Source: Bactericera cockerelli
Lineage: Eukaryota; Arthropoda; Insecta; Hemiptera; Triozidae
Length of the DNA stretch: 64,000 bases
Assembly (NCBI GenBank): GCA_024516035.1
Contig: CM044959.1
Location: forward strand, 20,294,525 to 20,358,524
Reading direction: 5' to 3'
The position numbers and the translations under genes are program-made. Below the pieces are notes generated by a model. The model was not told the origin of the DNA. It saw nothing but the letters and a program-made list of their open reading frames with translations, and did not search any database. Shown in pieces: positions 1-12,700 of the stretch; position 1 is the first letter of the stretch, and the number at the start of each line of letters is the position of its first letter.

Positions 1-546
1 AAAGAGAGAGAGAAAGAAGAGAGAGAGAGAGAGAGAGAGAAAGAGAAGAAGAGAAGAAAGAGAGAGAGAGAGAGAAGAAAGAGAAGAGAGAGAGAGAGAA
101 AGAGAGAGAAAAAAGAGAGAGAGAGAAAGAGAGAGAGAGAAGAAATACATTAACAGCAAAAGAAACAACCAAAGAGTATAATCTAATAACACAACTGCTT
201 TCCACAAAACAAGGTTCACAATATTTTGTGAATCTTAGTGTGGAATGTCAACCAAATGAAAGAAAATGAGAAAGAGACAAGAGAATGAAACTCGAATAAG
301 AAATTATATCATAGGAAAATATTCAGGTCTTTTTAGTCAGTAATAATTTAGACTTAAGTAACTATTGTACAATGTATTATTACTTATAACTTGGTTGTAA
401 ATAAATAAATAAATAAAAAAATTAATCAAAAGCAGATTTGAACTGATTGGGTTGATTAGGGTCAGAGTTCTCTACCCTCCCTCAGCTACCCTCAGGGTCA
501 TTAACATTAATCAAAAGCCTACAACCACGTGAGATAATAGAAATAC
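1..546. other. GA-rich microsatellite and intronic DNA without genes
   Basis: 1-140 is an (AG)n/(GAA) purine microsatellite. The rest is AT-rich intron downstream of dynein exon 19, with a TAAATAAATAAA run at 397-416 like the LINE tails elsewhere. No exon supported. Confidence 0.7.
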
Positions 547-702
547 CTGGGTGGTCATCTCATCAGGGTCCAGGTCCTGGAAGGGACACGTGTGCCACTC
601 CTCCAGCTTGCGCTCCCACTCCGTGTGGCAGGTGCGTAGCTTGCGACGGTTCCGCACGTCTGGCACCAGCTTGGCTAGGAGGGGGTACTCTGTCGGTTCT
701 AC
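547..702 (-). CDS. dynein exon 19 (last in window, linker start)
   Basis: Residues 890-941. VEPTEYPLLAKLVPDV, then CHTEWERKLEEWHTCPFQDL; fits the linker-proximal 'W..L..W...PF..LD.E.' motif (DHC_N2). Donor cag|gtattt at 546-545. The acceptor and first 26 nt are the seed of the adjoining 56-bp satellite. The next exon is left of the window. Confidence 0.92.
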
Positions 703-3700
703 CTGGGGTAACACAAGAGAACATTTACTACAAGGAGGTCTCAGGTGCATGGGGGTACTCTTCTACCTGGGGTAAAACACAAGAGAACATTTACTACAAG
801 GAGGGGGTACTCTTCTACCTGGGGTAATACACAAGAGAACATTTACTACAAGGAGGTCTCAGGTGCATGGGGGTACACTTCTACCTGGGGTAAAACACAA
901 GAGAACATTTACTACAAGGAGGGGGTACTCTTCTACCTGGGGTAATACACAAGAGAACATTTACTACAAGGAGGTCTCAGGTGCATGGGGGTATTCTTCT
1001 ACCTGGGGTAAAACACAAGAGAACATTTACTACAAGGAGGGGGTACTCTGTCGGTTCTACCTGGGGTAACACAAGAGAACATTTACTACAAGGAGGGGGT
1101 ACTCTGTCGGTTCTACCTGGGGTAACACAAGAGAACATTTACTACAAGGAGGGGGTACTCTGTCGGTTCTACCTGGGGTAACACAAGAGAACATTTACTA
1201 CAAGGAGGGGGTACTCTGTCGGTTCTACCTGGGGTAACACAAGAGAACATTTACTACAAGGAGGGGGTACTCTGTCGGTTCTACCTGGGGTAACACAAGA
1301 GAACATTTACTACAAGGAGGGGGTACTCTGTCGGTTCTACCTGGGGTAACACAAGAGAACATTTACTACAAGGAGGGGGTACTCTTCTACCTGGGGTAAC
1401 ACACAAGAGAACATTTACTACAAGGAGGGGGTACTCTTCTACCTGGGGTAATACACAAGAGAACATTTACTACAAGGAGGTCTCAGGTGCATGGGGGTAC
1501 ACTTCTACCTGGGGTAAAACACAAGAGAACATTTACTACAAGGAGGGGTACTCTTCTACCTGGGGTAATACACAAGAGAACATTTACTACAAGGAGGTCT
1601 CAGGTGCATGGGGTATTCTTCTACCTGGGGTAAAACACAAGAGAACATTTACTACAAGGAGGGGGTACTCTGTCGGTTCTACCTGGGGTAACACAAGAGA
1701 ACATTTACTACAAGGAGGGGGTACTCTGTCGGTTCTACCTGGGGTAACACAAGAGAACATTTACTACAAGGAGGGGGTACTCTGTCGGTTCTACCTGGGG
1801 TAACACAAGAGAACATTTACTACAAGGAGGGGTACTCTGTCGGTTCTACCTGGGGTAACACAAGAGAACATTTACTACAAGGAGGGGGTACTCTGTCGGT
1901 TCTACCTGGGGTAACACAAGAGAACATTTACTACAAGGAGGGGGTACTCTGTCGGTTCTACCTGGGGTAACACAAGAGAACATTTACTACAAGGAGGGGG
2001 TACTCTTCTACCTGGGGTAACACACAAGAGAACATTTACTACAAGGAGGGGGTACTCTGTGGGTTCTACCTGGGGTAACGCACAAGAGAACATTTACTAC
2101 AAGGAGGGGGTACTCTGTGGGTTCTACCTGGGGTAACACACAAGAGAACATTTACTACAAGGAGGGGTACTCTTCTACCTGGGGTAACACACAAGAGAAC
2201 ATTTACTACAAGGAGGGGGTACTCTGTGGGTTCTACCTGGGGTAACACACAAGAGAACATTTACTACAAGGAGGGGGTACTCTGTGGGTTCTACCTGGGG
2301 TAACACAAGAGAACATTTACTACAAGGAGGGGGTACTCTGTCGGTTCTACCTGGGGTAACACAAGAGAACATTTACTACAAGGAGGGGGTACTCTGTCGG
2401 TTCTACCTGGGGTAACACAAGAGAACATTTACTACAAGGAGGGGGTACTCTGTCGGTTCTACCTGGGGTAACACAAGAGAACATTTACTACAAGGAGGGG
2501 GTACTCTGTCGGTTCTACCTGGGGTAACACAAGAGAACATTTACTACAAGGAGGGGGTACTCTGTCGGTTCTACCTGGGGTAACACAAGAGAACATTTAC
2601 TACAAGGAGGGGGTACTCTGTCGGTTCTACCTGGGGTAACACAAGAGAACATTTACTACAAGGAGGGGGTACTCTGTCGGTTCTACCTGGGGTAACACAA
2701 GAGAACATTTACTACAAGGAGGGGGTACTCTGTCGGTTCTACCTGGGGTAACACAAGAGAACATTTACTACAAGGAGGGGGTACTCTTCTACCTGGGGTA
2801 ACACACAAGAGAACATTTACTACAAGGAGGGGGTACTCTGTGGGTTCTACCTGGGGTAACGCACAAGAGAACATTTACTACAAGGAGGGGGTACTCTGTG
2901 GGTTCTACCTGGGGTAACACACAAGAGAACATTTACTACAAGGAGGGGGTACTCTTCTACCTGGGGTAACACACAAGAGAACATTTACTACAAGGAGGGG
3001 TACTCTGTCGGTTCTACCTGGGGTAACACAAGAGAACATTTACTACAAGGAGGGGGTACTCTGTCGGTTCTACCTGGGGTAACACAAGAGAACATTTACT
3101 ACAAGGAGGGGGTACTCTGTCGGTTCTACCTGGGGTAACACAAGAGAACATTTACTACAAGGAGGGGGTACTCTGTGGGTTCTACCTGGGGTAACACACA
3201 AGAGAACATTTACTACAAGGAGGGGGTACTCTGTGGGTTCTACCTGGGGTAACACACAAGAGAACATTTACTACAAGGAGGGGGTACTCTGTTGGTTCTA
3301 CCTGGGGTAACACAAGAGAACATTTACTACAAGAGTGAGTTAGCGCGCTAGACATTGCACACATGGTGACCTGGGTTCGATCCCCAGCGGTGTAGGAATT
3401 TTTCTGCTCTGTTCTTGGATGTTCGGGGTCCACTCATACCTCGCGAGGAAAAATGAGTAGCTGCTTTGATATGAAGCAGTGACCAGTGGCAGAATCATAG
3501 GCAACAAAAAAAAAAAATACAAGATATTGTAAATTAAAGTGGTAAAGTCCTATGATTCTCCGCTACCCACTAAAATTGTGACATAATAACACAACGAAAA
3601 AGCATTATTATTATTACATTTACAACAAGGAGGTCTCAGGTGCATGGGGGTACTCTTCTACTTGGGGGTAACACATACGACAACATTATCTGGATGTGAA

Positions 3701-6700
3701 CCAATACACCAGATCCTCAAAATGAGACTCGGTTGAACAACAAATAAAAAAGATAAAAAACAGATAAAGAGCTAATTATTGGTGTTATTACGAGATCTAA
3801 TGCTTATGCATAATATCTCAAACCAATCATCATCTCGTTATGTCGCCACTGGTCGTTGCTCACCCTACAACTACTCCAATTGTCCTCAAGAGGCTAGGGT
3901 AGGCCCCGACATCCAAGATACAGCGCCGAAAAATTCCGACCCCGCCGGGATTCGAACCAGGGTCACCTGGAGTGCAAGCCAAGCATGATACCGCTAGGCC
4001 AAGGTGACTAGTGAACAACAAATAATACACAGCCAATGAGTGACACATGAATTGGTGGTATTTCGACCGCCCCACCCTTGGTGGTTTTAGGTAAATGGTG
4101 AGATAAGAAAAATACTTTATTAAAAAAAATCTCAAGCTGCAATTATTGTATTCGATTTTTTGACCTCCCAGCGAGGTCGTGTCCTTCACTATATTTGTTG
4201 TTCTAAAATCTGAAGTGCACGACGCGACACTCACTCCGAAATTTTTCTGGTAATTCTTGTAGGAGTTGGCGTTTTCCTGGCAGTCATCTAGTTCTGCCAG
4301 CAGGATGTCCAGCTTATCCAGAGCCTCTGATGTGGGGACTTCCAGGGAGAGAAGACTGGGATCCTGGAAACATAATACATGTGAACTAGTTTAGTTTTCA
4401 AAACATCACCCAAAAGGCAAACTTACGAGGCAAATGGCTAAAGGGGACATTTTCCTTCTTGTATCATAAGAGTTATGGGGCAGGTAAAAACAAAGCAAAA
4501 GTTATCGTTATATTCACCAGTGGTTCACTTGTAAATAAATAATCTATAACCTTGAACTGGCTAATCTACAATATTGTGTTGTTAAAATAGTTCAATTTAT
4601 ACGATAAATATAATCGGGTGCGCTACTTATCAAACACCTCGGACTAGGTGTGAAGAACATCCTATACATAAAGAGACATAGCTGAATCTCTAACTCTCAC
4701 ATTCCATTTCTCGGGATCGATTTACCTTTGGGGTATTATTTTTGATCTTCGATTGCATGAATTTCTTCTATCCTGCTTCTTCGGTTATGAAACCTTGAAA
4801 TTTCAGTTTTTTACAACCTCATACTTAGAGGTCACAGGCATCACAGTAACTCATTTTCTTTTTTCAAGTTTTTACATTTTCTTTTCATGTTTTATTGTTT
4901 TTTGTACATATAATTTTTGATGTAAAATAAATTATGATTGAGTATTTTGAAGAAAAAAAAAAAAAATAAATAAAGATATTAAATGAAGAGCTTTGTTACC
5001 TCAGCTTTGGTTTTGATGTCTTCGATGCGGTCCATAAGGTTCTCGATGTCCCTGTGTATCTTGGCTTGGAAGGTCTCCCCCATTAGTTTGTCCCGATCCG
5101 CCACGAGGCTGTCTATTTTACTGTGCAAGTTGTGAAGCAGATCTGTGACCACCTGCGATAAACAAAAGTAATGGAGCATAAACAAAAGTAATGGAGCATA
5201 AAAAAAAGTAATGGAGCATAAAAAAATGTCTCGATTAAATTTCAACTACCATTTTGATGATGATAGATAAACTCGATCTACCTATAGTAATTAGATGTGA
5301 AAATAAATTTAGTATAGGTAGCACACGCGGCCGGTGGGAAAATGTTTTGGGGGTGCTGCCACATAAACTGGACTAAAATGGGATTTCAAGTCAATCTTTA
5401 GGAGTCTAAATTGAGTTTGAGTAACATGTTAATCATTATAATTATAAATTAAAGATGGCTTTATTATCAAAGGGGCATACGACCTACCTACCACGCTCCA
5501 AAGGCAAAGTACAGCTGCAAGTCATATAAACAAAAAAAAAGGTTATGTGTTATTAAATTCGGACCGTTAGAAGTAAAAACAAAGGGACAATGGAGGAAAT
5601 TATCCTGTACAGTTTACCGACTTTACAGCTCCTTATTTTATTATAGTTAGCTCGTAAGTTACCTCTAAGATTAGTTTTAAATTTAGTCTTTAGTTCACTG
5701 ACGATGTCGTAACTGGCGAAATGGCCATCTGAAAATAAATAATTAAGTAAAACAAAAAAAGCCAAGTGTTTTCTATCTTCAAATTATTTCGATGTTTATT
5801 TGTTTTACCAAGAGTTGTGTATAACTATAAGTTTTTCTAAAGAACTTATATATTTCACTAGCGGGCTGTCGCCCGCTTTGCGGGCCGAGGCATGGCCGTG
5901 AAAGCAAAAAGTCCTTTTTCGCCAATGGCAGGTGTTGTAGTGGGAATTTTGAAAAATCCCGTCTTATTGCTCATCTAGACTATAAGACAAACCTACCTAC
6001 CAAATTTCAGCTTCCTAGGACTTACCAGTTCGGAGAAACAGTGATGATCAGTCAGTCAGTGAGTCAGTCAGTGACTTTGACATTTATATATTAAGATTAT
6101 TCTAGAAATGTGTAATGATTTTCCCTGTGTAAGAGATAGAACAGCTTTTCGTCTAGAGGTGCTGCAGTTCCGCAGCTTCTTAGCACTGGCCGCGCCTGAT
6201 AGGGAGGTATAATAATAATAAATTTATTTTTTTGAGTATAAATACAAAGTAGGTATTGTAAAAAAAGAAAATATTGATTGATGACTGAATTTTTTTGCAG
6301 GTATGACAAATCGATACGGAGAGCGAAAATGGGTAGCTTCAACACTTCACAGACAGAAGCAATTTTTTCATTTTCTCTGAATAAAATACCCTCAACAGGT
6401 ACCATTATCCACATATCTTCTACCAACCCCTAGTTTATTCCACTTATTTATTGACAGCAAAACTATAGGTATGTACCTATACAAACACGCTTAATGAACA
6501 CTAAACACTCGGGACTATATATTTTTACTAGAATTCTGTGATGAGGATTGATACTTTAAATCGATCAACAAGCGAGTATGGAGGGATAAACAAAAGTTAC
6601 TCACCATATACGACGTTTTGTTCTCAAAGGGATACTTGATGTCGAACTCCTCAATGAGGGCATACAGCCCTCAATCCTCATTTAAAGTCTCAATCCTCAT

Positions 6701-9700
6701 CACAAAATATAGTAATGAGTGTTTAGTGTTCATTAAGTGTGTTTTTGTATACATACCTATAGTTTTTCTGACAGTAAATAACTGGAATAAACGAGAGGTT
6801 TGTAGAAGATATGTGGATAATGGTACCTGTTGAGGGATAAACAACAGTTACTCACCATATACGACGTTTTGTCCTCAAAGGGATACTTGATGTCGAACTC
6901 CTCAATGAGGGCATACAGCTCCTGGCAGTAGAGTAGGTCCTGGTCCAGTAGTGACTATATTTTTACTAAAATTTTGTGATGAGGATTGAGACTTCAAATC
7001 CCTCAACAAGGGAGTATGGAGGGATAAACAAAAGTTACTCACCATATACGACGTTTTGTCCTCAAAGGGATACTTGATGTCGAACTCCTCAATGAGGGCA
7101 TACAGCCCTCAATCCTCATTTAAAGTCTCAATCCTCATCACAAAATATAGTAATGAGTGTTTAGTGTTCATTAAGTGTGTTTTTGTATACATACCTATAG
7201 TTTTTCTGACAGTAAATAACTGGAATAAACGAGAGGTTTGTAGAAGATATGTGGATAATGGTACCTGTTGAGGGATAAACAACAGTTACTCACCATATAC
7301 GACGTTTTGTCCTCAAAGGGATACTTGATGTCGAACTCCTCAATGAGGGCATACAGCTCCTGGCAGTAGAGTAGGTCCTGGTCCAGTAGTGACTATATTT
7401 TTACTAAAATTTTGTGATGAGGATTGAGACTTCAAATCCCTCAACAAGGGAGTATGGATGGATAAACAAAAGTTACTCACCATATACGACGTTTTGTCCT
7501 CAAAGGGATACTTGATGTCGAACTCCTCAATGAGGGCATACAGCTCCTGGCAGTAGAGCAGATCCTGGTCCAGTAGTTCCACCTGGGTGACGAGGGAGTC
7601 CAGGAAAGCTAGGTACTCCATCAGATGACTGGTCTCCTCGGGGTCCTGGTCCAAGTAGCTCTGGGCGGCTATCAGCTTCTCAGTCAAGCGGGCGATGCGC
7701 TCCTTGCCCACTCTGAAATAATAATAATCATATTTGTGTTAATCACTTTCGTGATATCACAACTACTCAAACTCGCTTTACTAAATATACGCTGAAACCG
7801 GGACTTGAACCACCGACCTCCAGGTTACAAGTCCGCTGCTTTATCCATCAAGCTACTGAGGTCGGTTTGAAATAATAATAATAATGTCGTCTTAGGATTA
7901 AAATTAAAATTCATTGGATTCAAACCAACGGATCCCTACGCTACCTGGAATACTGGTCTAGCGCCTTAACCACTTGACTACCAATGCATGGTATATAATA
8001 TAATAATAATATCGCCTTATTTATACTGCCCGATAAGGACTATTAAAGTACCATTATTCCAGCAGTAAGCCCAAGATATATTATTATGTGGTAAAAATCC
8101 CAAATGGGAGGATAACTTGTCATGTCCCGACTGGGTTTCGAACCCACTCTGAAATAATAATTTAATAATATCGTCTTATTTATACTGCCCGATTAGGACT
8201 ATTAAAGTCCCATTATTCCAGCAGTAAGCCCAAGACATATTATTATGTGGTAAAAATCCCAAATGGGAGGATAAATTGTCATGTCCCGGCTGGGTTTCGA
8301 ACCCACGACCTCTGGAATCTCTGGATTCACAGAGAGTGCCGCCTTTACCACTAGGCTACCGGGACAGAAATAAATTTATTTTAACGATTTTTTTGTCCGA
8401 ATTATTAATTTGTCAGGTCTAAAACTGCTGTTAAAAACGGACTCATTCGTCTTACGCTTTTTTAGTATATTTAATTTTCACAATTCACACTATGTTTATT
8501 TTACCGTCTAAGTTTAAAGATGTTTTGTATACGTAATTGGTAGAATGATTACCTATCTCAGAGAATAGGTCTATTCATTAATTAGATAAATTTCCTTGTG
8601 TTTTACTTAACTTATAAACAATTAAATTAAAACTGATCTAGGTAAATCATTTTCTTATTTACTTTTAGAACAAGGTAATAAATTCGAACAAAAAATATAA
8701 ATTCCCAGAATATTGACGGATGTCACGGTTAGAACAACAATTGTTGCAAATGAGTAACAAAACAAACATGAAACTTTTTATTATTATCTGATCTGGTTGC
8801 AGAGTTTTCATTGAAACCCTTACAATTAACACTGCGACCTAATTAGATCTATTGTGGCTAGTTGATTCTATTCGGTTTTAACGTCCTGATTTGAGATAGT
8901 CAGGACGGGGGTTTTACCCTCCATTCGCTGGGAATCGTACCAGCTACCCACATTAACCTCACCCAGCCTGGGTAGGGCCAAAATGCCAGCCTCACGTGTT
9001 TGGAAGGGACAGAATTTTCTTCGAAAAGTCTGGCCCAACCGGGAGTCGAACTCGAGACCTCTGGACTGAAAGGCTAGTAAGTATAATAATTTCTTTCTAG
9101 ATTATATAATCTCTTTAATGTGAAACACATACTTTTTGTATTGAATTATTTTTCACAATAAATAAATTGAATTGAAGGCTGGTTGAAACTCACTCAGGTA
9201 GGATTTGCTTCAGATTCTGCAGCAAGAGTTCTGCCTTGGGCATCAGCATCTGGGTCAGGTTTTGCATCTGCAGCAAGTACAGACCCAGGGGTTGGTTCTC
9301 CACTAGCTTGGTCAAGTCAGCCACTTGAGTCTCGTACTTCTCCATCATCTCCCGGTACTCCTCGATTTCTAGACGGGAGGACAAAGTGAGAGATATTCAT
9401 ATGCAGGGCCAAATTATAAAACATAATAAGATTTAGCTCAGAATCAATAGACGTTTTTGTAATACCTCTGTGGCGCTAAGTCACAGATTGCGTACTGTGT
9501 AAGATAGGGAAATCCGACGCTTAGCAATGACTCGAATGATAGAATTTGTCTATTAATTTCGCCCTTAATCTAAGTGGACACTATCCCTAAACGGATGGAA
9601 TGGAGAAAAAAACTTAAAAAAATCTGGTGTTAACAACATACGACTTTTCTTATCCTCCGAAAAGAAGTCGAATTCCGCCCCTGGTGACTCAACGATAACA

Positions 9701-12700
9701 GATAGCAAAAGAGCAATGCCAAATTCGTAATCGGCACCTCAAAATCATTGGATTTGATATGTCATAATCCCTATCTACGATAAATAATAAAAAAGTTGGT
9801 CTAATGGGGGACCCTCAAAAATACCGGTAAATTGGAGCCGGGTTCCAAATTTTAAGATATCAAAAAAATGATCTGAGTGAACCTCTTTTATTTTTTTATT
9901 CTAAGAAAATGTTGTTCTCTAACTTTTTTTTGTGTCTTTAACCAATTCAAAGAAGCAGCCCTTGCGGCCGAGTTTTGCGGCCGATTTGAACCAAAAGTTT
10001 CGGGGTTTGTCTGGTGTATGGAATTAATTTCCATACCAATTTTTTAAGTTTCTAGCTCTTACTGTTTGGGAGATATCTTGGAGATATACACATAGATAGA
10101 CACACAAACGAACGCACGGACCAATGGCCGGACACAACTTTTTTGGTATCCTGAGGCTATGTATTGTGACACGAGGAAGTATTGTGTCCATGATCGGCAG
10201 TGTATTTCTTATTGCGCTACATTACGATATGAACATAAATGAGTTGAGACTTTCATTTACCGTTCTGTCCAGCGAGGTAATTGAAGAGTAAAATTAAATA
10301 TTGGACTAAACATGAAATTCATTATTGAAGGGGTTTCAAATAGTTGGGTATGCAATATGCAGGTTTTTTAAAAAGAGTGAACTAACTTCTCATTTTTCTT
10401 TACATTCAAGGATTGGGGTGCACTCCTGATTTCACAATTTAAGGGCAAGTTAAGCAACGTCATACAGGCACTGCCTACAAACAGCAAGGCTTGATATGAT
10501 CGCATTTTTTAGAGGGTCTTCTACGAAAGACCTCCATAATAAACCCACATCATAGAGTGAAATCTCCGTTGAACTACCACCAGGATTAATTCATTATTCT
10601 TGGGAGAAAGCGACGAGGAAGCGTGATTGTGACACCATCAGCACAATTTGAAAAGTAAGCCCTACCAAAGATGTTCAAGGGTTTTCAGACTTTTGAACCA
10701 CCCTGTATTAGGCGAGGTAGTATCTACCGTTATGACAAACATGGCCATGAACTCTCGATTTAAAATTGCAGATTCATTATAATGATCAAATTCTAAGGGC
10801 CGAATTATAGAAGAGGGTTAAATTAAAAGAAGCCAGCAAAACACGCTGAAAAATTAAAAAAATAATAAGTATCGCAAAACCCATTGAAGGATAGTTTGGT
10901 TTATCTTAAACTAGCTGGTTACACCCGCCGCTTCGCCAGCCCATCAAACACACACACACACAATGCTTACTCATCTCTCCCATATTATAGGACAGGAATG
11001 CTTACTCTTCTCTCCCATATTATAGGACAGGAATACTTACTCTTCTCTCCCATATTATAGGACAGGAATGCTTACTCTTCTCTCCCATATTATAGGACAG
11101 GAATGCTTACTCATCTCTCCCATATTATAGGACAGGAATGCTTACTTATCTCTCCCATATTATAGGACAGCAATGCTTACTCTTCTCTCCCATATTATAG
11201 GACAGGAATACTTACTCTTCTCTCCCATATTATAGGACAGGAATGCTTACTCTTCTCTCCCATATTATAGGACAGGAATGCTTACTCATCTCTCCCATAT
11301 TATAGGACAGGAATGCTTACTTATCTCTCCCATATTATAGGACAGCAATGCTTACTCTTCTCTCTCATATTATAGGACAGGAATGCTTACTCTTCTCTCC
11401 CATATTATAGGACAGGAATGCTTACTCTTCTCTCCCATATTATAGGACAGGAATGCTTACTCTTCACTCCCATATTATAGGACAGGAATGCTTACTCTTC
11501 TCGCCCATATTATAGGACAGGAATGCTTACTCATCTCTCCCATATTATAGGACAGGAATGCTTACTCTTCTCTCCCATATTATAGGACAGGAATGCTTAC
11601 TCTTCTCTCCCATATTATAGGACAGGAATACTTACTCTTCTCTCCCATATTATAGGACAGGAATGCTTACTCTTCTCTCCCATATTATAGGACAGGAATG
11701 CTTACTCATCTCTTCCATATTATAGGACAGGAATGCTTACTCTTATCGCCCATATTATAGCACAGGAATGCTTACTCTTCTCTCCCATATTATAGGACAG
11801 GAATAGTTACTCATCTCTCCCATATTATAGGACAGGAATAGTTACTCATCTCTCCCATATTATAGGACAGGAATGCTTACTCATCTCTTCCATATTATAG
11901 GACAGGAATGCTTACTCTTATCGCCCATATTATAGCACAGGAATGCTTACTCTTCTCTCCCATATTATAGGACAGGAATGCTTACTCATCTCTCCCGTAT
12001 TATAGGACAGGAATGCTTACTCTTCTTTCCCATATTATAGACAGGATTGCTTACTCTACTCTCCCATATTATAGGACAGGAATGCTTACTCTTATCGCCC
12101 ATATTATAGAACAGGAATGCTTTTTTTTTAGGTTAATTGATATAATATATTTCATTTAAAACATCTTCTTTCTTCAGTGTAGGTACTCAGCTCAGTGTGC
12201 TCAAAAAAAAAAAAAAAAAAAAAAAAAAAACAGGAATGCTTACTCTTCTCTCCCTGGAAGGTGGTCTTATCCTCGAAAGCGTTATCCTTGAAGCTGGTGC
12301 GGATGTCCTCAAATCTCCTCACGTAGACATCCAGTGCCTGGGAGTTCCTCAAGAACTTCCCGTCCAGCTGGCCTCTGAGCCGCTCCAGCAGAGTCTTGGC
12401 TGACTCCGCGGACTGTTCTGGCACTATGGTTCTGGTCCAGGGATGTAGGAGATTACGATAAGATAAGTTAATAATATGAAGATGCATTATAAATATGAAG
12501 ACACAGGTGAAATACCTAACATGATTGTTAGGTATTGGGTTGGATGTAAGAGATTACGATAAGATAAGTTAATAATATGAACATGCATTATAAATATGAA
12601 GACACAGATGAAATACCTAACATGATTGTTAGGTATTGGGTTGGATGTAAGAGGTTACGATAAGATAAGTTAAGAATATGAACATGCATTATAAATACAA

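Noticed and set aside
684..3333. Regular array that might look like CRISPR
   Set aside because: No unique spacers: the whole unit repeats, and the DNA is a eukaryotic intron.
1281..3433. Minus-strand open frames with repeated VEPTEYPLL and LLVVNVLLC peptides
   Set aside because: They are translations of the 56-bp satellite; no start, no domain, frames drift with unit variants.
5700..5730. Possible dynein exon near 5660-5730 (minus strand, GHFASYDIVSELKTKF)
   Set aside because: Its phase does not fit: exon 16 joins exon 17 directly in frame with the expected family sequence, and insertion would cause a stop.
12197..12403. Plus-strand open frame starting in a poly-lysine (A-run)
   Set aside because: Antisense of dynein exon 14 joined to a poly(A) tract; not a gene.
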